Source of the DNA: Thomasclavelia cocleata
GTDB taxonomy: Bacteria; Bacillota_I; Bacilli_A; Erysipelotrichales; Coprobacillaceae
Direction of reading: 5' to 3'
NCBI RefSeq assembly: GCF_900102365.1
Contig: NZ_FOIN01000004.1
Location: 61,736 to 125,735 of the forward strand
Length of the DNA: 64,000 bases
Made by a program: the position numbers and the translations under genes. The notes beneath the pieces are model-generated. The model had not been told where the DNA came from, ran no database searches, and was given only the letters and a program-made list of their open reading frames with translations. Within the stretch, counting starts at the first letter, position 1; each line of letters starts with the position of its first letter. This document shows positions 1 through 9,245 of this stretch, piece after piece.

Positions 1-36
1 AAATAATTAGTAATAAGTGAGAAGTAGATAGATAAA

Positions 37-66
37 AACCTGATTAATTTTATTGTTAATCAGGTT
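37..66. terminator. Perfect hairpin, probable terminator
   Basis: An 11-bp perfect stem (37-47 with 56-66) encloses an 8-nt loop. The minus-strand reading continues into a short T run, so it may end the leftward transcript of the PRD regulator, whose stop lies about 180 bases away. The rest of 67-245 holds nothing recognisable. Confidence 0.5.
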
Positions 67-245
67 ATATATTATAGTCAATCATATCAGAATAGTTGGT
101 AAATCAAGATGTAGTATCATAATAATTATTAAAATTATGTACAAGTTATAATATAATTTATTAGTTGACAAGATATATTTTATCCATCTAAAATGATTGA
201 TTATCTTGATTTGCATAATCTGAAATGTTTTTCATTGAGGTGTTA

Positions 246-2123
246 TTATTTTTTTAAAAAATTTTGAATGAATGTTATGATTTGATGAAGATCATCTAAT
301 TTCCAAAATTCAAGAAATTCTAATTTGGAATATCCTAATAATAATTGAATAATTCTTGCTGGGTCGTAGGATTCAATTATGAATGTAACTGTTCTTGAGT
401 TTTCATCAAGATATACTTTGATTTGTTCTGATTGTGTATTTTTGATAGCTAAATGAAAATGCTGATTGATCTCTATTGTTTCACAATCTGTTTTTTCAAA
501 ATCATGACATACAATGATATGGTGTTTATTGAATAAAGGAATCGATTGTAAACTTGGTTTGCCTAATAAATATTGTATTAACACTTGAAATGCATGTATC
601 TGGTTTTCTTTATTTAAAAAGCTTAAATCATTATAGAGCTTTTTAAAATCAATTAAATTTTTATGGGGAATGATGTTTAATTGATAGAGTTTAAAATAAT
701 CTTCAAATGACATATTAATATTGATAAATTCTGTTGGGATATTCTTTTTGAAATAACTTGGTATTTTTTCAGTGAAAAGAATAGCATCTATATGATCCCA
801 TTCATCGAAAAAAGGAATTTCATATTTTGACATAACTTTGACTACCTTTAAATAAAAAAATGTTTCGAGTTGGGATAATAAATGTTCTTTTAAATTTTTA
901 GGTGCCCCACATATTAATATGATTTTTTTTACATGTACTTTTTTTCGATAGAACAAATTTGAAAAATATAATTTGATAAAATTAATATCCTGTTTATCAA
1001 TGTAGATATCATGGATCATATTTTCTTGACAATATTGTGTAATGAGCGATGAGAGTTTTGAATCTAAAGAAGGATAATATTCTTCAAAATATGGTATTTC
1101 TAACTTTATATTATTTAATCTGTAGCTTTTTTCTAAATGATAGTAGAGACTATTAAAAAAGATAGGATCTTCTATAAAGTACTGTGAATAATTCTGATGA
1201 ATAAAATGCATTAATCCATAAATAAATTTTATAATTTTAAGATTTATAGTTTGATTATCCCTTTGGTCATGACACATTAAATTATAATGATTTATAATCT
1301 GTTGTTGACTTTCCAGGCTCATTTTTACATCAAATAAGATTTCAATTTCATCAAAAAATGATTGAAAATTAGCATATGATTGTAGATGAATATTTTTATT
1401 TTGTACAAGTAAAGGAATGTTATTTTTATCATACCATATATTAAGAAGGATAGTACAAGCAAACCAGTAAATCAAAGAATCAGTTATTATTTGATTATTT
1501 GTTTCAAAAAATTGATGTAGAATAGGGAAAATTTCTCTGATTGTAATATTGTTAAAGGTCTCCATGATATACTTGTGCATAAGAATTTCACATTTTTCAA
1601 ATTCTTCTTTATATAAAGAATATTCAATGAGATATAAAACATCACGTTGAAATTCATATTGATTTTTTGCGTTACCTGTTAAATAAAATATATTATTATA
1701 GTTGAGTTCTAAATGATATTGTTTTAGGGATTCTTTAACCAGTTCCAAATCATTTTTTATTGTCATTCTTGAGATGTTCATTTCTTTTGATAATTGAGAA
1801 AGATTCATCTTTTTAATGTTAAAAGCACAAATAACTAAAAGAAGATGAAGTCTTTGTTCTTGTGAAAATTTAAAATTATTTTTTTTTGATTTTTTAATAA
1901 TTTTAAGTTTTTCAACATTATTAACAATAAACAATCCTTTATTATCAGTTTCTAAAACAGGATGAGATAAATCTTTAAAATATTCATTAATGCAAGATAC
2001 ATCATATCTTACTTGTCTTAAAGATATTTTTAAAGTATCAGAAACCTCTTTTATAGTTATGTTTGGTTCTGATAGAATTATTTCTGCAATTTGTTTCATT
2101 CTTGAAGTTATTTTTTTTACCAT
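246..2123 (-). CDS. PRD-domain transcriptional regulator (BglG/MtlR/Mga-like)
   Basis: A 625-residue PTS-linked regulator. The N-terminus (about 10-60) is a winged-helix HTH (ISLRQVRYDV) and a second Mga/HTH-like domain follows at about 85-160 (NISRMTIKNDL). The middle is helical and PRD-like; the segment YYHLEKSYRL followed by a YP pair matches the phosphorylatable-histidine region of PRDs. About 395-480 resembles an EIIB-like Rossmann fold (KKIILICGAP) and the C-terminus (about 520-625) a degenerate EIIA-like domain. In this family, phosphorylation by the PTS couples sugar supply to transcription. It lacks the N-terminal RNA-binding CAT domain of LicT/BglG, so it should bind DNA. It is divergent from the GH84 glycosidase gene, a plausible target. 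The ATG has no strong RBS, so the start is not certain. The sugar is unknown. Confidence 0.85.
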   Translation of the reverse strand: MVKKITSRMKQIAEIILSEPNITIKEVSDTLKISLRQVRYDVSCINEYFKDLSHPVLETDNKGLFIVNNVEKLKIIKKSKKNNFKFSQEQRLHLLLVICAFNIKKMNLSQLSKEMNISRMTIKNDLELVKESLKQYHLELNYNNIFYLTGNAKNQYEFQRDVLYLIEYSLYKEEFEKCEILMHKYIMETFNNITIREIFPILHQFFETNNQIITDSLIYWFACTILLNIWYDKNNIPLLVQNKNIHLQSYANFQSFFDEIEILFDVKMSLESQQQIINHYNLMCHDQRDNQTINLKIIKFIYGLMHFIHQNYSQYFIEDPIFFNSLYYHLEKSYRLNNIKLEIPYFEEYYPSLDSKLSSLITQYCQENMIHDIYIDKQDINFIKLYFSNLFYRKKVHVKKIILICGAPKNLKEHLLSQLETFFYLKVVKVMSKYEIPFFDEWDHIDAILFTEKIPSYFKKNIPTEFININMSFEDYFKLYQLNIIPHKNLIDFKKLYNDLSFLNKENQIHAFQVLIQYLLGKPSLQSIPLFNKHHIIVCHDFEKTDCETIEINQHFHLAIKNTQSEQIKVYLDENSRTVTFIIESYDPARIIQLLLGYSKLEFLEFWKLDDLHQIITFIQNFLKK

Positions 2124-2296
2124 AATTTAATACCATATTTTCTTTCTATACATTGTCAATTCTACTAAAAAAATTAAAAATGTAAAGAAGTTATACTTCA
2201 ATAAGATATTAAAAGTTAATATTTAAGGATATGTATTTAATTTATGGATATATATGTATAAATAATATTTATTAAAAATGATTTATTAAAATACAA

Positions 2297-2330
2297 TCTA
2301 AAAAACGTAAAATAATTTACGTTTTTTAGA
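2297..2330. terminator. 15-bp perfect inverted repeat in the divergent promoter region
   Basis: The stem 2297-2311 pairs perfectly with 2316-2330 around a 4-nt loop, with A and T tracts on its flanks. It looks like a bidirectional intrinsic terminator, but it lies between two divergently transcribed genes, where no transcript should need to end. It could instead be an operator or the relic of a lost gene. Confidence 0.5.
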
Positions 2331-2406
2331 AATGTTCATTTTTTTAAAAACTGATAAAATACAAATGTATTATAAAATACAAATAATAAATTTATGATTT
2401 GAAAAA

Positions 2407-2480
2407 GGATCGTGACTATTGAATTAGGCGAGACCACAAGAATATTTTAGTTAATCTATATATTTTTGTGGTCTTTATGA
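2407..2480 (+). promoter_or_regulatory. RAT antiterminator site with overlapping terminator (LicT/BglG type)
   Basis: Positions 2407-2435 read GGATCGTGACT, nine variable bases, then GGCGAGACC. This is exactly the 29-nt length and conserved ends of the ribonucleic antiterminator bound by BglG/LicT-family proteins. The 3' end of the RAT is shared with a 9-bp terminator stem (2431-2439 with 2466-2474), followed by a weak T-rich tail. Such overlap is the hallmark of protein-dependent antitermination: the bound regulator stabilises the RAT and the terminator cannot form. The controlled gene would be the GH84 enzyme about 230 bases downstream. No protein with a CAT RNA-binding domain is encoded in the window. 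Confidence 0.72.
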
Positions 2481-2712
2481 TTTGTATAGTCAAAATAAGA
2501 AAAGAAGGAGGAAGATATAAAAATTAGTAATGAGGTGTAAATATTGATCTTTATTGTATATTTTTGATGATGTCTTTTGTTTGATTTGTTGTCTATATTT
2601 ATATAATGAAAGAATAATTATGAGAATATATATTATTTAGAAAGATATTGTTTTAGTATAAAATTTTTATGGAAAGGGGAAACATATTTGAACTGTAAGG
2701 TTCAGTAAATAT

Positions 2713-5700
2713 ATGTTAAAAAAAAGAATGAAATTAAAAAATTTGGTTGTTTCGTTAACAATAGTAGGAAGTTTTTTGATAAGTTATGCTCCTGCTATTC
2801 ATGCAGAAAGTAGTAAACTTAATGTTGCAAAGAATTCTAATAATGTTAGATCTGTAACTGCAGATATATATCCAAAGCCTGTTTTTAAAGATATGTTATC
2901 TCAAGAGGGAATGAAATTAAATGGTACAGTGAATTTAGTTGTTCATGGCACACAAGATATGGCTACTGTTCGTCATATAAAAAAATTATTAGAGGATAAT
3001 GATATTTCTTATAAATTATCAGAAAATATTGTTGAAAATGAAGCGAATTTATTAATTACTTCAGATAAAGATCATTGTCAAACATGTAAGAATATTAATG
3101 GAGTAGATACTACTGCTTTAGATAAATCAAATGGTTATGTATTATATACTAGTGATAATGAAAACGAAAAGGGAGAAATTATCATTATTGGAGCAGATGA
3201 AGATGGTGTTTTTAATGGTGTAATGACATTAAAACAAATCTTTGAACAAGGGACTGATGGAATATTTGCACAAGTAAATATTGCAGATTATCCCAATATA
3301 ATACAAAGAGGGGTTATTGAGGGATTTTATGGTTATCCATGGTCATTTGAAGCACGTGTTGATATGATACGCAATATGAGTGATTTTAAAATGAATACAT
3401 ATATGTATGCCCCAAAAGATGATCCATATCATAGAGATAAATGGAGAGAATTATATCCAGAAAAGGAAGCAAAAGAGATTCGTGAATTAGTAGAGATAGG
3501 TAAAGAGGAAAATGTTGATTTTGTTTGGATGATTCATCCAGGTAATGATTTTCAATATGGTAGTGATCCTGATTATGCAAACTGTGATGATTTTGATAAA
3601 CTTATTACAAAATTTGAGCAGTTGTATAATCTAGGTATTCGCCAATTTGGTATTTCATATGATGATCTTAGTGATTGGGGAACAAATTTAAATTGTGGAA
3701 GTCAGCACGCTGAAGTATTGAAAAGAGTAAAAGATGAATGGATTCCTACAAAGGATGATATTAAACCACTGGTAACAGTAGGAAGTCGTTATAACAATGG
3801 ATGGGGGCCAAGTTTTGAAACTTATACAGCAAAAATTATGGAAGTAATGGATGCTGATGATATTGTATTGTGGACAGGTCGAGATACAATGTCACCAATT
3901 AGCAAAGAAATATTTGAAGTACCTAAAGATACAATCGGGACAGATAAAAACTTTTCAGCATGGTGGAACTATCCGGTAAATGATTATTGGGATGATCGTT
4001 TACTTATGCAGGAATTTGGAACAAGTGTCAGTAATGATGTTGATAATCTTAATGCATTTGTATTAAATCCAATGAATCAAGCAGAAGCAAGTAAAGTTGC
4101 TATATATAGTGGGGCAGATTATGCTTGGAATACTGCTGAATTTGAAAGTCATTCAAGTTGGCAAAGAGCAATAAAAGAATTAACTCCTGATACAGCAAAA
4201 TCATTTGAAAGATTTGCAGATAACATAGGAGGAATTAAAGCTCATTCAGGTTATTATGATGAATCAAATTACTTAAGTGATAAAATTGATGAATTAACTA
4301 ATGAATTGAATTCTAAAACTGTTTCTAACGAAACTGCAACAGTAATGTTAAAAGAATTTGAATTAATTCTTCAAGATGTAAAAATACTTAAAAAGATGAA
4401 TAATACTGCTTTATTAAATGATTGTAAAGCACATCTTGATGCCTATGAAGCACTTGCAAAAGCGGGAATTAGTGGGATGAAAGCTATATTAGCTTCTAAT
4501 CAAGAAAATTATATGGAAAGCTTAACTGCTTTAATTGATTTAAGAGAAAGGTTAAATGAAAAAGTAACATATACAATAAAAAGTTTAGAAGCACCAGATT
4601 CAATTCATAATGAGCAATGGGAAAGAGATAATGTTGTGAATGTTGGAAGTAATAAACTTGTTCCATTGTTAAAACAAGTACAAGAACATTATGAACAAAT
4701 AGTATTAAATAAATTTAAAACAGGTTCTTTAGAGTTTGTTACAAATATTGAAGATTTAACAGCTGAAATTACTTCTACTGAAGATTCATATACAACATCA
4801 CCAATAACTACACAATTAGATTCAGATCAATGGGTAGGAATGAAATTTTCAGAAGTAACACGTATTAGTAAAATTCAAGTAGATGGTATAAACTTAAAAG
4901 ATATAAAGCTTCAATATTCATTCAATGGTATTGAATGGAAAGAACTTAAAACTAAAAAATTAGATGATTCAAATATATTTGAAGACTTGATTGATGTTGC
5001 ATATATTCGTCTTATTAATGTAACTTCAAATATCATTAATCTTGATGCAGTAAGTATATCTGCAAATATATATCATGATACAAGAATTACTAACCCAAGT
5101 ATTAGTGCTACAATGTCTTTTTCTACTAGTGCTAAATTTGAAAATATAATGGATGGAGATTACCAAACTGGTGCAACTTTCCAAAGAGGTGAAGTTGGAC
5201 AATACCTGCAAATTGATTTAGGTAAAATACTTCCAATACATGATATCAAGATATATAACCAGCAATGGAGAAATCTAGCTAAGTTTGATTTAGAAATTTC
5301 AAATGATGGAGACAAATGGAGAAAAATAGGAGATACGATAGAAGTTAAGTCACAACAACGAGAAAATATCACTATTACTGTTGCTGGAATAATTCAACAA
5401 AATCTTTATTCAACGACTTTAGATGCAAAAGGTGAAGTTGGACGATATATTCGCTTTACTAACCAAGAAGTTTTTAGTCAACCAAGTGTTAAATCTATTC
5501 ATGAAATTGAGGTTAATAAATCAGTAAATCATGATAATGAAGCTAATGAATGGGCTGATGTTATCGAAACAACTTTAGATACAAATAATGTAAAAAATAC
5601 ATACGATTTAAATTTATCTACTTATTTAACAGCTGAAAAAGTAAATAATGGTGATACTTTGATTTATAAGACAAATACATTGACAAAAGTTGGACAAGTT

Positions 5701-6300
5701 ATGATTTCTCAAGCTTTTGATCACATTACAAATGCTAAAGTTGAAGTTCAGGATACAAAAGGAAATTGGATAGATGTAGGAATTCTTTCTAAGGAAAGTA
5801 ATACACTAGAGGTAAATAAAATTATTTTAGGTATTCGCTTAACTTTTGATGGAAGTGTAATACCTAAAATAAGTGAAATTATTGTTACAGAGGCAACAGC
5901 AAAAGCAGATTATTCTAAAGTAGATGAAGCTATTGAAAAGGCTAATAAACTTAATAAAAATGATTATAAAGATTTTAGTTTGGTAGAAAAAGCAATAAAT
6001 GCTGTTGTAAGAGATAAAAATATTACTGAACAAGAAGAAGTAGATTTAATGGCTGAGGCTATTGAAGATGCAATTTCTAAACTTGAAAAGAAAGATAATA
6101 CAACGAATAAACCAAGTGAAGGAGATAATGGTAATATAGATGTTAAGCCAAATCCAGTTCCAGATGGTTCAAATAATGAAAATCTATCAGATAGTGAATC
6201 AGTCAATACAGGTGATCAAAGTGTCATAGAATCATATGTTGGAATTGGGATGCTGTCATTATTGGGAATTTCATTGCTTATTTTAAGAAAGAGAAAATAA
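2713..6300 (+). CDS. Secreted GH84 beta-N-acetylhexosaminidase (hyaluronidase/O-GlcNAcase type), wall-anchored
   Basis: A 1195-residue surface glycosidase. A signal peptide (1-31, ending IHA) precedes a GH20b-like domain (about 55-190). The GH84 catalytic barrel (about 193-500) contains RGVIEGFYGYPW and the paired aspartates FGISYDDL (D317, D318), which in GH84 enzymes such as NagJ perform substrate-assisted removal of GlcNAc. A helical segment, galactose-binding/CBM32-like modules (about 690-1080; MDGDYQTGATF, LQIDLGK) and a FIVAR-type helical repeat (about 1080-1140) follow. The last 32 residues are VNTGD, a hydrophobic span and RKRK, a sortase-like tail lacking the leucine-proline of LPXTG. 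Expression is probably controlled by the upstream RAT. A strong AAAGGGGA at 2673-2680 precedes a six-codon TTG minigene (2688-2708) rather than the ATG, which has only a weak RBS. Confidence 0.9.
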   Translation: MLKKRMKLKNLVVSLTIVGSFLISYAPAIHAESSKLNVAKNSNNVRSVTADIYPKPVFKDMLSQEGMKLNGTVNLVVHGTQDMATVRHIKKLLEDNDISYKLSENIVENEANLLITSDKDHCQTCKNINGVDTTALDKSNGYVLYTSDNENEKGEIIIIGADEDGVFNGVMTLKQIFEQGTDGIFAQVNIADYPNIIQRGVIEGFYGYPWSFEARVDMIRNMSDFKMNTYMYAPKDDPYHRDKWRELYPEKEAKEIRELVEIGKEENVDFVWMIHPGNDFQYGSDPDYANCDDFDKLITKFEQLYNLGIRQFGISYDDLSDWGTNLNCGSQHAEVLKRVKDEWIPTKDDIKPLVTVGSRYNNGWGPSFETYTAKIMEVMDADDIVLWTGRDTMSPISKEIFEVPKDTIGTDKNFSAWWNYPVNDYWDDRLLMQEFGTSVSNDVDNLNAFVLNPMNQAEASKVAIYSGADYAWNTAEFESHSSWQRAIKELTPDTAKSFERFADNIGGIKAHSGYYDESNYLSDKIDELTNELNSKTVSNETATVMLKEFELILQDVKILKKMNNTALLNDCKAHLDAYEALAKAGISGMKAILASNQENYMESLTALIDLRERLNEKVTYTIKSLEAPDSIHNEQWERDNVVNVGSNKLVPLLKQVQEHYEQIVLNKFKTGSLEFVTNIEDLTAEITSTEDSYTTSPITTQLDSDQWVGMKFSEVTRISKIQVDGINLKDIKLQYSFNGIEWKELKTKKLDDSNIFEDLIDVAYIRLINVTSNIINLDAVSISANIYHDTRITNPSISATMSFSTSAKFENIMDGDYQTGATFQRGEVGQYLQIDLGKILPIHDIKIYNQQWRNLAKFDLEISNDGDKWRKIGDTIEVKSQQRENITITVAGIIQQNLYSTTLDAKGEVGRYIRFTNQEVFSQPSVKSIHEIEVNKSVNHDNEANEWADVIETTLDTNNVKNTYDLNLSTYLTAEKVNNGDTLIYKTNTLTKVGQVMISQAFDHITNAKVEVQDTKGNWIDVGILSKESNTLEVNKIILGIRLTFDGSVIPKISEIIVTEATAKADYSKVDEAIEKANKLNKNDYKDFSLVEKAINAVVRDKNITEQEEVDLMAEAIEDAISKLEKKDNTTNKPSEGDNGNIDVKPNPVPDGSNNENLSDSESVNTGDQSVIESYVGIGMLSLLGISLLILRKRK

Positions 6301-6479
6301 ATGCGATAACTGAATATTATTGATCATCGTTGCTTAGAAAAGAAATAAGTGTAATTTAAAGCAGTGCAGTTTTTTAGATTTGTACTATAAAATAGTTTGT
6401 ATTCCAAAATTTATGAAGATAATATTGGAGGGAAGAAAATCCTCAATGTCATTATGTTAATAGTTTAATAATTTTCGGA

Positions 6480-6950
6480 AGAGCACATGAAAAAATATTG
6501 TTCAATGGTTTTACTATGGTATGCTTTCAAACCACGTCAAAACTATTATGAGTGAAATGAAGAAATAGCCAAGTGATAAACTGGTAGCTGATGATTGTCA
6601 TTCTATTTATGGCTATAGATCATTGCAGTGAAAACTTATTGTTCAAAACGTTGATATTTTATATCAGGAATATCAGCGTTCCTGTTATCTGTTGTATATT
6701 GCAAAAAGAGGTTTTGGTTGTAATCTTTACTCTAGTGGGAACACCATTTTTGCTGAAAACTTATATATTAGTCAAGAAGAACGTATTGAAAGAATAAAAA
6801 GCAAACAAACGAAATTAACTTGATGAAGAATTGTCAGAGATAACAACGCAATTAAAAGAACTTTATTCATTAAAAAATCAATATGAAAAACTGCAAAATG
6901 GTACATTTCACTTCTTTGAAAAAAGTGAAATAGGTTGATTTTTTTGAGGA
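6480..6950 (+). pseudogene. Decayed coding remnant, unidentified
   Basis: Several short coding-like stretches in shifting plus-strand frames (for example EERIERIKSKQTKL, then ELSEITTQLKELYSLKNQ and KLQNGTFHFFEKSEIG) are broken by stops. The look is that of a transposase or accessory gene ruined by frameshifts. I cannot assign a family. The remaining bases of 6301-6480 hold nothing I can support. Confidence 0.35.
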
Positions 6951-7005
6951 AGTCATATACCCTATACTTTATATAGGGGGATTGTGCCATATACTAGTAA
7001 GCACT

Positions 7006-7042
7006 GGATACGGATAGCCTTGTGGCTATCCGTATCCTTTTT
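7006..7042 (+). terminator. Strong intrinsic terminator
   Basis: A 14-bp perfect GC-containing stem (7006-7019 with 7024-7037) has a TTGT loop and is followed by five T residues. It would terminate the transcript of the decayed gene just upstream. Confidence 0.85.
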
Positions 7043-7106
7043 CTAGAGATAATTCCTAGTACCCTTTCTTATTTTCATTGCGTTTTTTGGATATATAAGA
7101 AATAAT

Positions 7107-7153
7107 TTATTGCGGAAATTAGAGGTTTTTGTCGTTTTGTTATTGCGGAAATT
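7107..7153. repeat. Two exact copies of a 14-mer, TTATTGCGGAAATT
   Basis: The copies lie at 7107-7120 and 7140-7153, 33 bases apart, in an area of decayed DNA between a terminator and a tRNA gene. They could be protein-binding repeats at the end of a lost mobile element. From 7154 to 7420 I see only degenerate coding-like fragments with stops and nothing assignable. Confidence 0.4.
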
Positions 7154-7420
7154 GGATATATACTGCTTGCACAGACAAGCAAATACCCTTGGCTCAATTA
7201 AATAGAGTATTTAATTTTGGTTCAAATGGTTTCAGGATCAAATCTTGTTGAGTGCATCACATAGTATATTTTGAGTACTTATTAATTTTTTGGATGTATG
7301 TTCTTTGATTTAATTGATAAGTACTTTTTTATTAGAAGCAAAAATACTTGCTAATTGTCTGATTAGCAAAACACCCATTTTCATTAGCAAAAATACTTTA
7401 AAAAGGTTCGAGTCATAATA

Positions 7421-7453
7421 AAAAAGCAATCAACATAAAGTTGACTGCTTTTA
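7421..7453 (-). terminator. Terminator of the tRNA-Arg transcript
   Basis: A stem of about 12 bp with one mismatch (AAAAGCAATCAAC against GTTGACTGCTTTT) has a T-rich tail on the minus strand. It lies about 95 bases downstream of the leftward tRNA-Arg gene. Confidence 0.65.
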
Positions 7454-7546
7454 AAATGAATAGAGTTTTATCCTAAAAAACTCAAAGTAAAACGTTCATT
7501 ATGAACAAATTACAATTTAAGAAAACACTCTATTTATCAATGAATT

Positions 7547-7622
7547 TGGCGTCCTCGAATGGGGTCGAACCATCACTCTGTCGCTTAGGAGGCGACTGCA
7601 TTATCCATTATGCTACGAGGAC
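7547..7622 (-). tRNA. tRNA-Arg(CCT)
   Basis: The minus strand folds into a full cloverleaf. The acceptor stem is GTCCTCG/CGAGGAC with discriminator G and an encoded CCA. The anticodon stem GTCGC/GCGAC carries the loop CTCCTAA, giving anticodon CCT, which reads the AGG arginine codon. The T-arm contains GGTTCGA. It appears to be a solitary tRNA gene. Confidence 0.95.
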
Positions 7623-7754
7623 ATTTAAGATATGAATAATTTTTAAAAACTTCATATCTGACTTTATTTTGTTAAATTGGGTAGTGATAGCTGCTAGTAA
7701 ATTTTAACATTTATATAAATAAAAATCAAATATAAACATTGTAAGATAAAAAAG

Positions 7755-7763
7755 TGTTATAAT
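7755..7763 (+). promoter_or_regulatory. Extended -10 promoter for cutC
   Basis: TGT followed by TATAAT lies 25 bases before the cutC ATG with a good RBS (AAGGAG) between. No clear -35 hexamer is present, as is usual for extended -10 promoters. Confidence 0.6.
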
Positions 7764-7787
7764 AAAAATACATAAGGAGTTGGAAAT

Positions 7788-8522
7788 ATGGAAAAAATTG
7801 TTGAAATATGCTGTGGGAGTTATTATGATGCTTTGCAGGCCCAATATGGAGGAGCTAGAAGAATAGAGCTAAACAGTGCTTTGCATATGGGAGGTTTAAC
7901 ACCATCATTAGCTACCTTGTTAAAAGTTAAAGAGAATACTGATTTAGAAGTAATTTGTATGGTTAGACCACGAGGAGCTGGTTTTTATTATTGTGATGAA
8001 GATTTTGAGATTATGAAATTGGATGCAGAGATATTACTGGATAATGGAGCAGATGGAATCGCTTTTGGGTGTTTGAATGAAGAAGGAGAAATAAATATTA
8101 CACAAACTCGGGAAATGTTAAAGATTATCAAATCATATGATAAAACTGCTGTTTTTCATCGGGCAATTGATTGTGTTTATGATATTGATGAGGCAATGAA
8201 TATTTTAATTACAATGGGAGTTGATCGAGTTTTAACAAGTGGTCTACAAAGTCAGGCACCTAGAGGTAAAGAAATGATTAAATATTTGTATGATGCTTAT
8301 GGTAATAATATTGAAATATTAGCTGGAAGTGGAATTAATGTTAATAATGTTGAACAATTTTTAGAATATACAGGTATTAGTCAGGTTCATAGTTCTTGTA
8401 AAAGATGGATAACTGATCCAACTACAATAAATGATAAAGTAAGTTTTAGTTATAATGATGATAAATATGATGCTGTTGATTATGAATTAGTGGAGATGTT
8501 AGTAGATATAGTTGAAAAATAG
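7788..8522 (+). CDS. cutC: CutC family protein
   Basis: 244 residues, the usual length for the family. CutC is a TIM-barrel protein historically linked to copper homeostasis; its biochemical activity is not settled. Family signatures are visible: VEICCGS at the N-terminus, the GGARRIELN strand-turn, the GGLTPS motif, MVRPRGAGFYY, the FHRAIDC segment and VLTSG. An AAGGAG sits 6 bases before the ATG. It heads a small cluster with two membrane-protein genes, the next starting 15 bases after its stop. No other copper gene is nearby. Confidence 0.92.
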   Translation: MEKIVEICCGSYYDALQAQYGGARRIELNSALHMGGLTPSLATLLKVKENTDLEVICMVRPRGAGFYYCDEDFEIMKLDAEILLDNGADGIAFGCLNEEGEINITQTREMLKIIKSYDKTAVFHRAIDCVYDIDEAMNILITMGVDRVLTSGLQSQAPRGKEMIKYLYDAYGNNIEILAGSGINVNNVEQFLEYTGISQVHSSCKRWITDPTTINDKVSFSYNDDKYDAVDYELVEMLVDIVEK

Positions 8523-8536
8523 AGAGGGGGTAAACT

Positions 8537-8899
8537 ATGATATGTAATAAATGTGGGCGACAGGTTATAGAGGGTGCTAATTTTTGTCCTGTTTGTGGAG
8601 CTGACTTAAGATATCAACGGAATAATAATTCTGGTTCATCAGGTTATATTAATCCTAATGATGAAACCAATTTTGGATATACATTATTAAGTTTTTTCAT
8701 GCCATATATAGGATTAGTATTATATATTGTATGGTTGAAAGAATTTCCTAAAAGAGCTAAATCATGTTTGAATGGATTGATTGCTGGAATAATCTGCATT
8801 ATTATTTTATTTTGTTGTGTTTATTCAGGAAGATCTCATTCAAATTCTTGGCATCGAATTTCTCCTGAGAGTGTTATTTCAGAAAAAACTGGTGTGTGA
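8537..8899 (+). CDS. Zinc-ribbon membrane protein
   Basis: 120 residues. The N-terminus is a zinc ribbon with two CxxC pairs (CNKCGRQ and CPVCGAD), then a polar linker and two hydrophobic segments (about 48-66 and 80-96) and a short polar tail. Such proteins are common in Firmicutes and mostly uncharacterised. The RBS GAGAGGGGG is strong. It is co-directional with cutC and the next gene begins immediately after its stop, so the three are probably co-transcribed. It is one of three zinc-ribbon membrane proteins in this window. Confidence 0.75.
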   Translation: MICNKCGRQVIEGANFCPVCGADLRYQRNNNSGSSGYINPNDETNFGYTLLSFFMPYIGLVLYIVWLKEFPKRAKSCLNGLIAGIICIIILFCCVYSGRSHSNSWHRISPESVISEKTGV

Positions 8900-8900
8900 A

Positions 8901-9245
8901 ATGATTGAAATAATTATAGAAAGAATTTTACATATAGGAGAAATACCTTTATGTAATGGAATACCTTCTAGAGCTTTACATATTGGGAATTTTTGTTTTA
9001 TTTTATGTTATCGGTGTAGTGGAGTAATTATTGGTTTACTAGGAATTTTATATTATTTAAGAAAGAATAAACCTAAAATAAAGTATGTTTTATTAATTAT
9101 TCCAATGATAATTGATGGGTATTTACAATTATTAACATCATATTTAAGTAATAATCTATTACGATTAATTACAGGTATATTATTTGGAATTGGTATAGGA
9201 GAAGGGATTATTTATTTAAGTAATATGTTTTATGAAGCAGTTTAA
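8901..9245 (+). CDS. DUF2085 family membrane protein
   Basis: 114 residues from the ATG at 8901, one base after the previous stop. An upstream in-frame ATG at 8817 lies inside the previous gene and would add an unconserved extension. Family hallmarks are visible: LCNGIPSRALHIGNF, then CYRCSGV, a P-M-I-I-DG-Y-QL segment and SNNLLRLITG. Three hydrophobic segments suggest an integral membrane protein. Function is unknown. The conserved cysteines suggest metal binding, which is inference. Confidence 0.75.
   Translation: MIEIIIERILHIGEIPLCNGIPSRALHIGNFCFILCYRCSGVIIGLLGILYYLRKNKPKIKYVLLIIPMIIDGYLQLLTSYLSNNLLRLITGILFGIGIGEGIIYLSNMFYEAV

Noticed and set aside
6591..6797. 68-codon plus frame as a real small gene
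   Set aside because: No RBS; a different frame in the same stretch gives more coherent coding-like sequence, so I treat the area as decayed.
7107..7153. CRISPR-like array
   Set aside because: Only two 14-base copies, no third repeat, no cas genes.
8817..8900. Upstream start for the DUF2085 protein
   Set aside because: It would overlap the previous gene by 83 bases and add residues not typical of the family; the ATG at 8901 directly follows the previous stop.
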